Shown in pieces: positions 1 through 8,328 of a stretch of DNA of 64,000 nucleotides. The notes beneath the pieces are model-generated. The model had not been told where the DNA came from, ran no database searches, and worked only from the letters and a program-made list of their open reading frames with translations. A program made the position numbers and the translations under genes. Source of the stretch: Firm-13 sp964579245 (GTDB lineage: Bacteria; Bacillota; Clostridia; Saccharofermentanales; Saccharofermentanaceae); contig CAZOFY010000004.1 in the NCBI GenBank assembly GCA_964579245.1, forward strand, positions 1 to 64,000, given 5' to 3'. Every line of letters begins with the position of its first letter. Positions within the stretch are counted from its first letter, which is position 1.

Positions 1-236
1 GTAATCATTGATAAATAACCTCGTTGTTGCTCATTGATGCACATACGAAATCGTCTCTTTGCGATGATTGCGTAGGTAATCTTTGACAAATAACTTCTTT
101 ATTGCTCATTGATGCACATACGAGATCGTCTGTTTGTGCCGATTGCGTGGGTAATCATTGATAAATAATCTCGTTTCCGCTTATTGATACACATACCGGA
201 TGTCGAATTTCTGCAATTCAGTAGGTGATCATTGAT
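1..236 (+). repeat. 75-bp structured tandem repeat array, left copy
   Basis: Three full units begin at 1, 76 and 151, and a fourth is cut short at 225, giving periods of 75, 75 and 74 bp. Each unit starts with GTRATC-WTTGA-YAAATAA, has TCATTGAT-N2-ACATAC about 30 bases in (TTATTGAT in the third), and ends in a GTAG-like triplet that joins the next GTAATC. Two inverted pairs recur. ATCATTGAT can pair, with one mismatch, with the later TCATTGAT, and ACATACGAAAT can pair at 9 of 11 positions with the ATTGCGTAGGT that spans the unit junction. The array probably continues left of the window. No protein-coding function is visible. The same family occurs at 59620-59803 and 60256-60493. Confidence 0.8.
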
Positions 237-392
237 AAAAATGCGTTTTACAACCATTTCCAGGGATTTGAGGATTGAACGTCTTGTCTCAATTTGGAAG
301 TGTGATTGTATGATATAACCGCTTGCCCTCAGCTCGCATAGCATGTGGTTTCTTGTTTCGTTCGTTTATGCTCAACTGAATCAAGTCAGAAA
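225..392 (+). repeat. Conserved end module of the repeat array, left copy
   Basis: The last, partial repeat unit runs into about 165 bp that align with 60692-60860 in the same orientation. Shared blocks in order are AAAAATGYGTTTT, ATTTC, TTTRGAGG/TTTGAGG, TATAACC-N-CTTGCCC, TTTCTTGTTTC and GCTCAACTGA-N-T-N-AAG. A small stem TTGAG (268-272) with CTCAA (288-292) corresponds to TAGAG with CTCTA in the other copy, a compensatory change. It abuts the terminator of the minus-strand gene downstream. It could be a non-coding RNA segment or the end of a mobile element; which of these is not decided by the sequence. Confidence 0.65.
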
Positions 393-393
393 T

Positions 394-418
394 GAAAAGG
401 GCCGGTGTGAACCGGCCC
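394..418 (-). terminator. Rho-independent terminator of the WYL/DUF3795/split-barrel operon
   Basis: GGGCCGGT (399-406) and ACCGGCCC (411-418) form a perfect 8-bp stem with a 4-base loop. On the minus strand it is followed by TTTTC. It lies about 30 bases after the stop of the gene ending at 446. Confidence 0.8.
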
Positions 419-445
419 TCTAAAAACGAATACTTAAAGACCTTA

Positions 446-880
446 TCAACAGGAATACGTCCCAAAATGTCCCTCGATCCAGACACAAGCTGTCTTCGGA
501 TGAAAAGCGATCACACAATAATTCGGATCATCAACACCCGTGAAATGATCGTACATCCAATCCAGAAAAACATCCTTCTTTGTCGAAATATCTGTGACGA
601 ACTCCACTTCACCGACGAGGGTAACACTGTCGCATTCATCATGAAAACAGACGCTGGCCTTCGAACTACTCCGAAAATGGGAGACCTTCGTTCCATTCGT
701 TCCCGTTGATACGATAATCGTGCCAATATCCTCAGGCTTCAGGCAGGATAAGACACAAATACGAGGATATCCATTCTCGTCGACAGATGCAAGCGACACA
801 ACTCCTGCTTTATGTAGAAGCTGATTAGCCTTCAAGCGAAATTCCTCCGGTAGGGTTGATAGTGCGCACGCATCACTCAT
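446..880 (-). CDS. Pyridoxamine 5'-phosphate oxidase-like flavin split-barrel protein
   Basis: This 144-residue protein has the order seen in small split-barrel flavoproteins: an N-terminal helix, the strand pair VVSLASVDENGYPRI, a central KASVCFHDE segment, and LVGEVEFV. Such proteins bind FMN or F420 and usually act as reductases or as flavin or haem binders; the substrate is unknown. I chose the ATG at 880 because it overlaps the stop of the upstream gene as ATGA and has GGAAGGGA in front; an upstream in-frame start at 910 would lie deep in that gene. It is the last gene of a three-gene minus-strand operon with a WYL regulator and a DUF3795 protein. The family call is good; any specific reaction would be a guess. 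Confidence 0.75.
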   Translation of the reverse strand: MSDACALSTLPEEFRLKANQLLHKAGVVSLASVDENGYPRICVLSCLKPEDIGTIIVSTGTNGTKVSHFRSSSKASVCFHDECDSVTLVGEVEFVTDISTKKDVFLDWMYDHFTGVDDPNYCVIAFHPKTACVWIEGHFGTYSC

Positions 881-1143
881 GATAAAGTCCCTTCCTTCCA
901 GTTCTTGCATTGTTCGATTCGAAGCCCGTTATCTCCGTGTTCCTTATCATAGGCAAACGCATGCAGTGTCTCACAGGGAAAGTCAGCACACTCGCCGCAA
1001 TGCTCAAGGGACTTCGACTCACAACATACCTTGACCGGACAATCACCCCAGAAAGGCTTCTCCATGGTCACACAACCGGTGCATCCGACCGACTCCTTAT
1101 AACCGCAACCAGAACAACAGATTCCACATCTAGATTCAATCAT
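877..1143 (-). CDS. Small cysteine-rich DUF3795 protein
   Basis: This 88-residue protein has at least twelve cysteines in short spacings (CGICCSGCGYKESVGCTGC, CPVKVCCESK, CGECADFPC). That is the usual look of DUF3795, a family of small probable metal-binding proteins of unknown function common in anaerobes. The start has an ideal AAAGGAGG site. It overlaps the WYL regulator by 8 bases and the flavin split-barrel gene by 4, so the three are probably co-translated. The cysteines could hold zinc or an iron-sulfur cluster; the sequence does not say which. The pairing with a flavoprotein suggests a redox role, which is inference. Confidence 0.8.
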   Translation of the reverse strand: MIESRCGICCSGCGYKESVGCTGCVTMEKPFWGDCPVKVCCESKSLEHCGECADFPCETLHAFAYDKEHGDNGLRIEQCKNWKEGTLS

Positions 1144-2104
1144 AATCTTTACCTCCTTTTTCTTCAGTATGTTCTTCTAAACAGGACATCTGCCTGTCAT
1201 GATTATTCCGTTCGATCAAAGATTTTGCCTCTTCAATCACTCGTTCTCGAACAAAGGGAGGATCAAGTATCTCTACGTGCGAGCCAAAGCTTAATAACCA
1301 GGAGACCAGGCGCTCCGTAAAAGCGAAACTAAAGGAAAAAAGATATCGGCCGTCATCTGTCGGCTTAAGAAGAGCGGGATCGTATTCCTCCAGGATCCGA
1401 TATCGGACACAGGCATCAAAAACAGCCCTTAGGTGGATATCTCCGGTAAAACTGTCATCCCAATCTCTGTCAACGGATGCCTCGGGACGCGGGATGAAGG
1501 CTTCCTCCAGGATCTCGAGGTCCCATAGTCGCTGAAGCTTAAACAAGCGAAAATTATTGCGCAATTGACAATATGCATACAGGTACCACTTTCCCCAACG
1601 AAACAGCAGCCGGTATGGTTCTACACTTCTGACGGAATCACCACTTTCGGCAAAATAGGAGAAGCGCAGCATCTTGTGCTCACAAATCCCTTTACGAATC
1701 ATACGGATTTTCCCCGAGAGGGAAGGAGCATGATAATCTGCCAGATCGATTTCCAAAGGTGCTTCGATGAGAGGCGCAAATTCCTTGCCTGACAACTTCT
1801 CGAGAAAACGATCCGTATAGGACTCGGTCAAAACGGAATCGGCGCCGCGGAGTGCACAGATCAAAGTCTCAATTTCATCTAAAGTAAAGACAGATCGATC
1901 AATTGAATATCCATCCATGATCTCAATCCCTCCGCCGGCACCCTGATGAGCAACCAGAGGGATTCCGGAACGGCAAATCGAATCAATATCCCGATGAATT
2001 GTACGAGTGGAGACTTCAAAGCGTTCAGCCAGATATCTTGACGTCGTGCGTCTCTGCCGCAATAAAATTGTTAAGATCCCCAGATGACGATCCAACTGTG
2101 ACAT
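1136..2104 (-). CDS. HTH/WYL-domain transcriptional regulator (YafY-like)
   Basis: This 322-residue protein has an N-terminal DeoR-like helix-turn-helix (about residues 8-60, with TTSRYLAERFEVSTRTIHRD) and a WYL ligand-sensing domain (about 140-225, with EPYRLLFRWGKWYLYAYC). A C-terminal WCX-type extension reaches about residue 305. The length is typical for this family of DNA-binding regulators. The start has AAAGGGAG six bases upstream of the ATG. It leads an operon with the DUF3795 and split-barrel genes and probably controls it. The inducing ligand is unknown. Confidence 0.88.
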   Translation of the reverse strand: MSQLDRHLGILTILLRQRRTTSRYLAERFEVSTRTIHRDIDSICRSGIPLVAHQGAGGGIEIMDGYSIDRSVFTLDEIETLICALRGADSVLTESYTDRFLEKLSGKEFAPLIEAPLEIDLADYHAPSLSGKIRMIRKGICEHKMLRFSYFAESGDSVRSVEPYRLLFRWGKWYLYAYCQLRNNFRLFKLQRLWDLEILEEAFIPRPEASVDRDWDDSFTGDIHLRAVFDACVRYRILEEYDPALLKPTDDGRYLFSFSFAFTERLVSWLLSFGSHVEILDPPFVRERVIEEAKSLIERNNHDRQMSCLEEHTEEKGGKDYD

Positions 2105-2123
2105 AGTGACTCCCTTTACAGCG

Positions 2124-2167
2124 GAAAATGCTACACGAGAAGAACATTCGTTCGCCTCAGTGTAGCA
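2124..2167 (-). terminator. Probable terminator after the GH5 cellulase
   Basis: TGCTACAC (2129-2136) and GTGTAGCA (2160-2167) form an 8-bp stem with a long loop, followed on the minus strand by ATTTTC. Right after the cellulase stop a second perfect inverted repeat, AATCTGTT/AACAGATT (2186-2207), has no T tract. Together they probably end the cellulase transcript before the WYL gene. Confidence 0.5.
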
Positions 2168-2205
2168 CTTTGCTTATCATTCAGCAATCTGTTTACAAGA
2201 ACAGA

Positions 2206-4707
2206 TTATTTTGTCTGTCCTTTTTTCTTTGCTAAAACAAACACAAGAGTCACACAGCCTGCGCAAACCGCAACGCCAATGAGAATCGCGAACACAAATA
2301 TGGGGACCACGGAAATAAGGCCGGAAGATGCTTCAGGAGCGTCTGTCGACTCTGCTACCGTAGCCGCTGCCGTACTTTCAGCCGTAACCGCGCCAGAGGA
2401 TTCCTGGGTATCCTCCGACGCCGGGGTTCCTGTAAGGGCATCCACGTCAGCCTGTGTCATGAACTTGACGTTATCAACATACAATCTTCCCTGGAAATCG
2501 GTCTCTATATCCGCAAAAATGAAGATCATATTTCGAAGCAACGTATCATCTTTGATATTATCTATGTCACGCATCTTCAAGGTAACAAAATAATGATACT
2601 GCCCTTGCGGGGTTTTATCCGCCTTCTCGAGCTCAGAGAGTTCAATGTTATAGGACTCCGGAATCTGCGCCCAATAGCTCTGTTCCGGAGGTTGAAATGA
2701 CCCTGAAATCGCTATCGTACCCGTCGACGCCCGAGTAGGTTCTACATAAAGATCAAAGGTGATATAGTCATTCTCACCACGAGTAAGCGGATCCAACCAC
2801 AGGTCGAGACGGGGAGCAGAAGCCCAGTTATCGGTTGGCTTTATATCGGGGTAGGAGAATTCAAAGGAGAGAGCCTTCGAACCATTGACCGGTTCTATGG
2901 TAAGGGATGTTTTTGTTCCTGAATCCACGCTCCAGTCAAAGCCTTGCCTTGTACCGTCTTCAAAATCTGCCGGAAGCTTCGCTGTACCGATATCGTCGTG
3001 TTCAAGAGGCGCAAGGGCAGAAGCGCCGGCTCCGGAAATCGTTATGTTATCGATCATAACATCCTTGCCAAGTTCAGAACCTACAAAGATAACCATGTTG
3101 GAAAGAACACTGCCCTCTTTGTCGGTTGCAATCACTTCGAGATTAGGTGCTTCTTTGGATGTCATTTTTACAGTCGCCTTATAGGTTCCGTCAGGTTGCT
3201 CCTTAAAATCTTCCGGTTTGGCAAATACTGCCACAGAAGGGTTCGCCCAACCGTTTGTGTCGCTCTGAGGAACACATGCGATTGAGACCGTCGTAGGTTC
3301 AGCAACAAGAATGTCCATCGTGATGGTATCCGCACCGAAAATATCAACGGAAGGATTAAAGCCTTCGGAGGAAATGCGGACATTCGCCCAATAGTTCGTG
3401 TCTGTAATATCCTTGCTATTCGTCATTTTGCTAAGCAGAAGAGCCTGGCCATTGCCGCTCAGCTCGACGCTCTTGACTCCGCTGTCCCTATTTAGTCCGA
3501 ACCCCTGCGTGGTACCGTCATCAAACGTCCAGAGGACTTCCGAAAAAGCACCCTCGGCTGACCGGTCGATAGGAGTATACTCGATGCCCTTGATTCGGGC
3601 TCGCACGTATTCGCCGGAAACACTGATCTCCTCCGGCGCCCAAAGCTTGTCATCACCGGGATCCAACAGAGTTGCTTCGGAAACGCCCATGATGTAGGGA
3701 ATAAATGTTCCGGATGTCTCATTCTTGTTGGTCAAAGACCAGTTCACCCAGCTGACCTGATTCTGATTCAAATAATCGAGCCAAATATCCGCTTCCTCCA
3801 GAAATGGTCCGTTATTTCCGCTGGCTTCGCTTGAGCCCCATTCTGATACGAAGATACCGACACCGTTATCCAGTGCGTAACGAGCGTTGGACATCACATT
3901 TCCGCGGTCCGAGCTGTCTTGTGAAGAAAAGTGTGTGCCGGAATAGAAGTGAACTGAGTATAAAAGGTTTGTCGCGTCGATAGGGTCATCAGCAGCGAGA
4001 TCCGGGCGTTGACTCCAATTCGGACTTCCGACAAGAATGATATTGTCGCCTTTTTCGCGAAGCATGGAGACAATCGGCTCGGCATAGCTCTTGATCTTTT
4101 CCCAGCCGGCGGCATCGTTGGTTAAGCCCTGACCGCCGGTGCTGTTGGGACTCGGTTCATTACATACTTCATACAAAATCTGAAAGTTCTTCGGATTGTT
4201 TTTATAAGCAGAGGAGATCTCATCGAAAAAATCATAAGCCCCGGCATAGATCGGATCATTCGGATCCCCCGGAGCCAAAACGTGCCAGTCGACGATTACA
4301 TACATATCGTTTGCCAAGGCAAGCTCAATTCCTTGATAAACCAGATCCTTTAACGCGGGGTCCGTTGCATATCCGGTCTCGCCGACATACATTGCAAGAC
4401 GAATGACATTGCATTCCCAGTCAGTCGAAAGAGCGGCAAAGGCATTATCGTTAATAATTTCTCCGAACCATTGCAGGCCGTGTGTGCTCATTCCACGCAA
4501 TTGGATCGGTTCGCCGTTCTGATCACAAAGCTTCATCTGCCCGTCTACGTCCTTTACCTGGAGGGCGCCGGCCTGTGAGGGTCTCTTCACATAGTCACGT
4601 CCCAGAAGCATTGGCTTAGCGTATGAAGCCGACACCGAAGAGGAGAGGATGCCGACCAGCATAAGGACGGCGGCAAAAAGAGAAATCAATTTACTATGGA
4701 TTTTCAT
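2206..4707 (-). CDS. Secreted, membrane-anchored GH5 endoglucanase with two C-terminal binding modules
   Basis: This 833-residue protein starts with a clear signal peptide (about residues 1-30, ending SVSASYA). A glycoside hydrolase family 5 catalytic domain follows (about 45-345). The acid/base Glu is E184 in YEVCNEPS and the nucleophile is E289 in VSEWGSS; NVIRLAMYV and WHV fit the cellulase subgroup. Two related modules of about 170 residues begin at FDDGTTQGFG (about 394) and FEDGTRQGFD (about 580) and resemble CBM17/28 cellulose-binding modules. The C terminus has a Ser/Thr/Ala-rich linker, one membrane helix (about 805-828) and the basic tail KKKGQTK, so the enzyme should stay on the outer cell surface. 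No dockerin or SLH repeats are seen. It is transcribed alone from a region with TATAAT on the minus strand (4779-4784). Confidence 0.9.
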   Translation of the reverse strand: MKIHSKLISLFAAVLMLVGILSSSVSASYAKPMLLGRDYVKRPSQAGALQVKDVDGQMKLCDQNGEPIQLRGMSTHGLQWFGEIINDNAFAALSTDWECNVIRLAMYVGETGYATDPALKDLVYQGIELALANDMYVIVDWHVLAPGDPNDPIYAGAYDFFDEISSAYKNNPKNFQILYEVCNEPSPNSTGGQGLTNDAAGWEKIKSYAEPIVSMLREKGDNIILVGSPNWSQRPDLAADDPIDATNLLYSVHFYSGTHFSSQDSSDRGNVMSNARYALDNGVGIFVSEWGSSEASGNNGPFLEEADIWLDYLNQNQVSWVNWSLTNKNETSGTFIPYIMGVSEATLLDPGDDKLWAPEEISVSGEYVRARIKGIEYTPIDRSAEGAFSEVLWTFDDGTTQGFGLNRDSGVKSVELSGNGQALLLSKMTNSKDITDTNYWANVRISSEGFNPSVDIFGADTITMDILVAEPTTVSIACVPQSDTNGWANPSVAVFAKPEDFKEQPDGTYKATVKMTSKEAPNLEVIATDKEGSVLSNMVIFVGSELGKDVMIDNITISGAGASALAPLEHDDIGTAKLPADFEDGTRQGFDWSVDSGTKTSLTIEPVNGSKALSFEFSYPDIKPTDNWASAPRLDLWLDPLTRGENDYITFDLYVEPTRASTGTIAISGSFQPPEQSYWAQIPESYNIELSELEKADKTPQGQYHYFVTLKMRDIDNIKDDTLLRNMIFIFADIETDFQGRLYVDNVKFMTQADVDALTGTPASEDTQESSGAVTAESTAAATVAESTDAPEASSGLISVVPIFVFAILIGVAVCAGCVTLVFVLAKKKGQTK

Positions 4708-4857
4708 GACATTTTCCCCCGGGAATGAATTGCCGCAAGGGTGCGGCAGCTTACGCGTTAAGAAACTCTACGGGTATCATTATACTTGAATCATTCTTTC
4801 ATATGTAGGGCTCTAACGCTTATTTCCGGCATTATTTTCGCGGAATTCAGATTCAAA

Positions 4858-4886
4858 TTGAAGTACACACAAGCAAGGGCAATAAT
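4858..4886 (+). promoter_or_regulatory. Promoter of the alpha/beta hydrolase gene
   Basis: TTGAAG (4858-4863) and AATAAT (4881-4886) are separated by 17 bp, which fits a housekeeping sigma promoter. The start codon lies 43 bases downstream. The intergenic region 4708-4929 is shared with the divergent cellulase, whose -10 TATAAT is at 4779-4784 on the minus strand with no clear -35. Confidence 0.5.
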
Positions 4887-4929
4887 GTTAAAATGAGACA
4901 GACCGAGCACAGGTCAGAGAGAGGGTCCA

Positions 4930-5862
4930 ATGAGAAAAATCCCGCTTCATTACCGGCTTCTGATTCGAAGGATCAGGAAGGTAGACAAGAAGTACGAGAG
5001 CCTGCATCTTACCGGCAGGCGGATCCAGATATCCGGTCGCTCTGGTAAACTGAAAGCACTGCTGTATATGCCGTCCGAGCCGAAGGAAAAGATGCCGGTT
5101 CTGTTTGATTTCCATGGAGGAGGCTTTGTATTCGGACTTCCGGAAATGGATGATATTTTTTGCAGAGAGATTTGTGAGCGTCTCCAAATTGTCGTGATCA
5201 GTGTAGCGTACCGTCTGGCACCAGAGAATCCGTATCCGGCCGGATTGAATGACGCTTATGACGCAATCCTGGGTGTTTTCTCCAAGCCGGAAAAGTATAA
5301 GATCGATCCCGAGCGTATGGCCGTTTGCGGTCACAGTGCCGGTGCCAATATTGCCACTGTTTTAACAATACTTGCGAATGAACGACAGCAATTCACCCTG
5401 AGATGTCAGATTCTGGATTATCCTACGGTTGATTTTCGATCGGACATGGGACACAGGGACTCACCGTTCGGGAGTATTCCGCCGCCGATTATGCTGATGT
5501 TTGAGGAGTGCTATTGTGAGCCGGAGCAGCTGTCGGATATTTATGTTTCTCCGCTTTTGGCAGATTTGGATACTCTGGCAAAGATTCCCTCGGCTATCCT
5601 GATTTCAGCCGGTATTGACTGTCTGAAGCAGGAGGATTGGCGATATGCAGAGAAGCTCCGCGAAGCGGGAGTCCATACCGAACACTATCATTATGATGAC
5701 GTTGCGCACAACTTTACAATCTCGGCGTTTTCACCGGTTGCACTTTCGAGACCGAACCTTCTGCCGGGCATGATCGATATCCCGTCAGTCCAGGAAAAGG
5801 CACAGAATGCAATCGATAGAATGATTACATTCCTTGAGAAATTTCTCCTTGGCGGATCATGA
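4930..5862 (+). CDS. Alpha/beta hydrolase, hormone-sensitive-lipase (esterase) family
   Basis: This 310-residue cytoplasmic esterase has the HGGGF oxyanion motif of the HSL family (residues 62-66), the nucleophile elbow GHSAG with S136, and the likely Asp and His of the triad at D230 (SAGIDCL) and H260 (VAHNF). The family hydrolyses short acyl esters. Next to a cellulase, removal of acetyl or similar groups from plant oligosaccharides is a possible role, but there is no signal peptide, so substrates must be taken up first. Start: ATG after GAGAGAGGG. It is divergent from the cellulase and convergent with the AmmeMemoRadiSam genes. Confidence 0.85.
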   Translation: MRKIPLHYRLLIRRIRKVDKKYESLHLTGRRIQISGRSGKLKALLYMPSEPKEKMPVLFDFHGGGFVFGLPEMDDIFCREICERLQIVVISVAYRLAPENPYPAGLNDAYDAILGVFSKPEKYKIDPERMAVCGHSAGANIATVLTILANERQQFTLRCQILDYPTVDFRSDMGHRDSPFGSIPPPIMLMFEECYCEPEQLSDIYVSPLLADLDTLAKIPSAILISAGIDCLKQEDWRYAEKLREAGVHTEHYHYDDVAHNFTISAFSPVALSRPNLLPGMIDIPSVQEKAQNAIDRMITFLEKFLLGGS

Positions 5863-5905
5863 TCGATTCTGTGGTGTCGGGGGGAATTCGAATTTGCCCG
5901 CTTGT

Positions 5906-6739
5906 TCAGATGTTGCCTGTGTAGACATTCTTTAAGTATTCTCGGGCTATTCCGGCCAGAAATAAGATTGTCTCTATTTCTGTCGGGTTCTTGTCAAGTG
6001 CTTTATAGCGCGGAAAAAAACGGGTGACATGCAAAGGAATCTCTGGATTAACAGAGGCAATAAAGCCGGCTGTTTCTCTCATGGCCGATTCGGAATCACA
6101 AAGATCCGGCACGATCAGACTTGTTACTTCCACGTGGCAGAACGTAGAAGCGATCTCGATTGTGCGGCGCACGGGAGCAAGATTTCCGCCCAGACTCCGG
6201 TAACCAGCCTCATCCGGCGCCTTTAAATCGATGTTCATCGCGTCAATAAAGGGGAGCAGCTCCAGCAGCGGTTTCTCGTGAATATAGCCGTTTGTCACGA
6301 CAACTGTCTTCAAGCCATTTCTCCTGGCAAGAATAGATGTGTCCATCACAAACTCGTATCCGACCAGTGGCTCATTATAGGTGAAGGCAATGCCGATATT
6401 ACCGGAGGAGATGAGAGAATCTGCTTTTCTGACAAGATCTTCGGGAGACATGTAAAAGGATTCGATTGAGTCCATTCCGGCTCTCGAGATTGACGAGTTC
6501 TGACAGAAGGGACAGAACAAATTACACCCAAAGCTTCCCACAGAAAGAATTCTGCTGCGCGGATAAAAGTGATATAAAGGCTTTTTCTCAATTGGATCAA
6601 GAGCCAAGGACGTTATAAGACCATAATTGGCGCATACGACACGATCACCGCGTCGAATTCTTGCACGGCATAGGCCTGACTCACCATCGTTCGGACAACA
6701 ATCATGCGGACAGATACCGCAGATCGGTTCGATGATCAT
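5906..6739 (-). CDS. amrS: AmmeMemoRadiSam system radical SAM enzyme
   Basis: This 277-residue radical SAM protein has the cluster motif C72-x3-C76-x2-C79 (FGCNLFCPFCQN) after an N-terminal Cys-rich stretch (CGICPHDCCPNDGESGLC). The order matches the AmrS branch related to pyruvate formate-lyase activating enzymes. It overlaps the preceding Memo-AMMECR1 gene as ATGA, so the two are co-translated. These three protein types are a long-recognised conserved trio in bacteria and archaea; their joint biochemical role is not settled. The family call is firm. Confidence 0.9.
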   Translation of the reverse strand: MIIEPICGICPHDCCPNDGESGLCRARIRRGDRVVCANYGLITSLALDPIEKKPLYHFYPRSRILSVGSFGCNLFCPFCQNSSISRAGMDSIESFYMSPEDLVRKADSLISSGNIGIAFTYNEPLVGYEFVMDTSILARRNGLKTVVVTNGYIHEKPLLELLPFIDAMNIDLKAPDEAGYRSLGGNLAPVRRTIEIASTFCHVEVTSLIVPDLCDSESAMRETAGFIASVNPEIPLHVTRFFPRYKALDKNPTEIETILFLAGIAREYLKNVYTGNI

Positions 6740-8121
6740 TTATGACGCACCACCTCAAAGCGTTCCATTTCATACGAGTCCTGATCAGAGATGTGAGCCT
6801 TCTGAAGGGCGATCTCGATTTGCTTCTCCACGGTATCAACTCCGTCCAAGTTTGGCAGAAGAAGTCCCTGTCGCATTTTGTCGCGGACGATCACTCCATA
6901 CCGCTTCGGATCCAGCTCACTCCTATCGGATATCTTCTCCGGAGGCTTCAAGACATCGACACTGTACTCAAGGCTCATCAATTCCTGGGAAGAAATGGAA
7001 TCAAAACGGGGATCCTTTGTCCCGGAGCTGATTGCATTATGAATGATCTCTTCGGCCAGACAGGAGGTCTGCGGAATGATCGTGCCGATGCAGCCGCGCA
7101 ACCGTCCTTCTTTCTTGATTGTAACGAAGCATGCGGCCTTCACATCCAGAAGCTCTTCGGGCAGGTCAAAGGGTATCGGCATCCGTTCTCTTGTCTTGAC
7201 ATAGGTCTCAAGAGCGGTTCGCGCCAGTTGGACATAGATATCTTCGCCTTCACGCATACTCTTGACAAGCTTCTCGCGCTGGGCGCTCAGCCGGGCGCCA
7301 AAATGACGACTCTCGTCCGGTTGCTGCGGATCAAACGAACATACGGCATATCCGACACCGAACGGGCCCTCGTAGGAGAGAAGCGTACTAGTAACAGATA
7401 AACCGTCCAACGCTCCAGCCATGATAATAAAAGACCGAAGTCCGCATTCGGCAGCTTCTTCGAGAAAGGCCGGATCAAAAGTCATGAAATTCATAAAATT
7501 GGCCGAGGCCATCGCCTTCGTGATCTGACGATCAAAAACAGGACCTTCCTCGGAAAAACCGTACGGACTGCCCTTGCCGAGACGATGAGAAAGATCTCCG
7601 CTGGAGATGATGACTATGTTACGATTCATGATATGAGCCGCTTCGCTGATGCATTCTCCGAAGCTGTAGTGTTCCTTCAGGGTAAGACCGGATATGGAGA
7701 TCCGGACGACCTCGTAATCGGTATAATACTTATCGATATAATACAATGGGATGAGCGTAGCATGATCGATAGACTGTTCCTTCTCGCCACTGACGCCGGC
7801 AGGAACCCCTTTTTTCTTGGCGGCATCACAGATTGCATAAATCAAAGAAGAATCATACTTCTTTCGAATTACGATCTCCGGAGCACGAAAACGGGACATA
7901 TCTCCACGCCCTCCCGGCCCGGGAGAGATATGTATAAAATCACTGAACATGACGCCGTGCGGAGAAATGACAATAATCGTTTGAGGCTTGAGCTCGGCAA
8001 TCTTCTTGGCAATCGTATGAAAGGCGTTCGTTGTGTTCTGAATCTGTTTCTCATCACCATTACCGATCTCAGGTATGATAAGAGGAGGATGGGGAACAAT
8101 AAATGCAGCCTGAATAGGCAT
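6736..8121 (-). CDS. AmmeMemoRadiSam proteins B (Memo) and A (AMMECR1) in one chain
   Basis: This 461-residue protein is a two-domain fusion. The N-terminal part (about 1-270) is Memo-like (a relative of extradiol dioxygenases), with IIVISPHGVMFSD and ISSGDLSHR, which hold the conserved His residues. The C-terminal part (about 285-455) is AMMECR1, with the hallmark LRGCIGT. The partner radical SAM gene follows with a 4-base overlap. The fusion order Memo-AMMECR1 is a known arrangement in Clostridia. The metal and the reaction are not known from sequence. Confidence 0.9.
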   Translation of the reverse strand: MPIQAAFIVPHPPLIIPEIGNGDEKQIQNTTNAFHTIAKKIAELKPQTIIVISPHGVMFSDFIHISPGPGGRGDMSRFRAPEIVIRKKYDSSLIYAICDAAKKKGVPAGVSGEKEQSIDHATLIPLYYIDKYYTDYEVVRISISGLTLKEHYSFGECISEAAHIMNRNIVIISSGDLSHRLGKGSPYGFSEEGPVFDRQITKAMASANFMNFMTFDPAFLEEAAECGLRSFIIMAGALDGLSVTSTLLSYEGPFGVGYAVCSFDPQQPDESRHFGARLSAQREKLVKSMREGEDIYVQLARTALETYVKTRERMPIPFDLPEELLDVKAACFVTIKKEGRLRGCIGTIIPQTSCLAEEIIHNAISSGTKDPRFDSISSQELMSLEYSVDVLKPPEKISDRSELDPKRYGVIVRDKMRQGLLLPNLDGVDTVEKQIEIALQKAHISDQDSYEMERFEVVRHK

Positions 8122-8209
8122 GTGCTCACCTCACTTCAAAAAACCGGTCAAACAGCCACTCCCCAGTTACTGTATCTCGGCGAGTAAGAATGAATCTAGG
8201 AACAGAATC

Positions 8210-8239
8210 ATTATATCACTCGAAGAAGAAATTAATCAA
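8210..8239 (-). promoter_or_regulatory. Promoter of the AmmeMemoRadiSam operon
   Basis: On the minus strand TTGATT (8234-8239) and TATAAT (8210-8215) are 18 bp apart, about 90 bases upstream of the start at 8121. The region shared with the MATE gene is AT-rich (an A tract at 8241-8250). For the MATE gene only a TAAAAT (8317-8322) right before the start codon is visible, without a clear -35. Confidence 0.5.
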
Positions 8240-8328
8240 AAAAAAAATAATTATACAAAGAAATTTCCGGATTGACTCAGCACAAGGCCGTACCGTTTCA
8301 GCGGAGATTTTCGTGATAAAATAGGTGC

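Noticed and set aside
1..236. CRISPR array
   Set aside because: The period is regular, but the whole unit is diverged and related; there are no exact repeats with unique spacers and no cas genes nearby.
99..344. 81-codon open frame on the minus strand in the left repeats
   Set aside because: It runs through tandem repeats and the end module and shows no ribosome site or family similarity.
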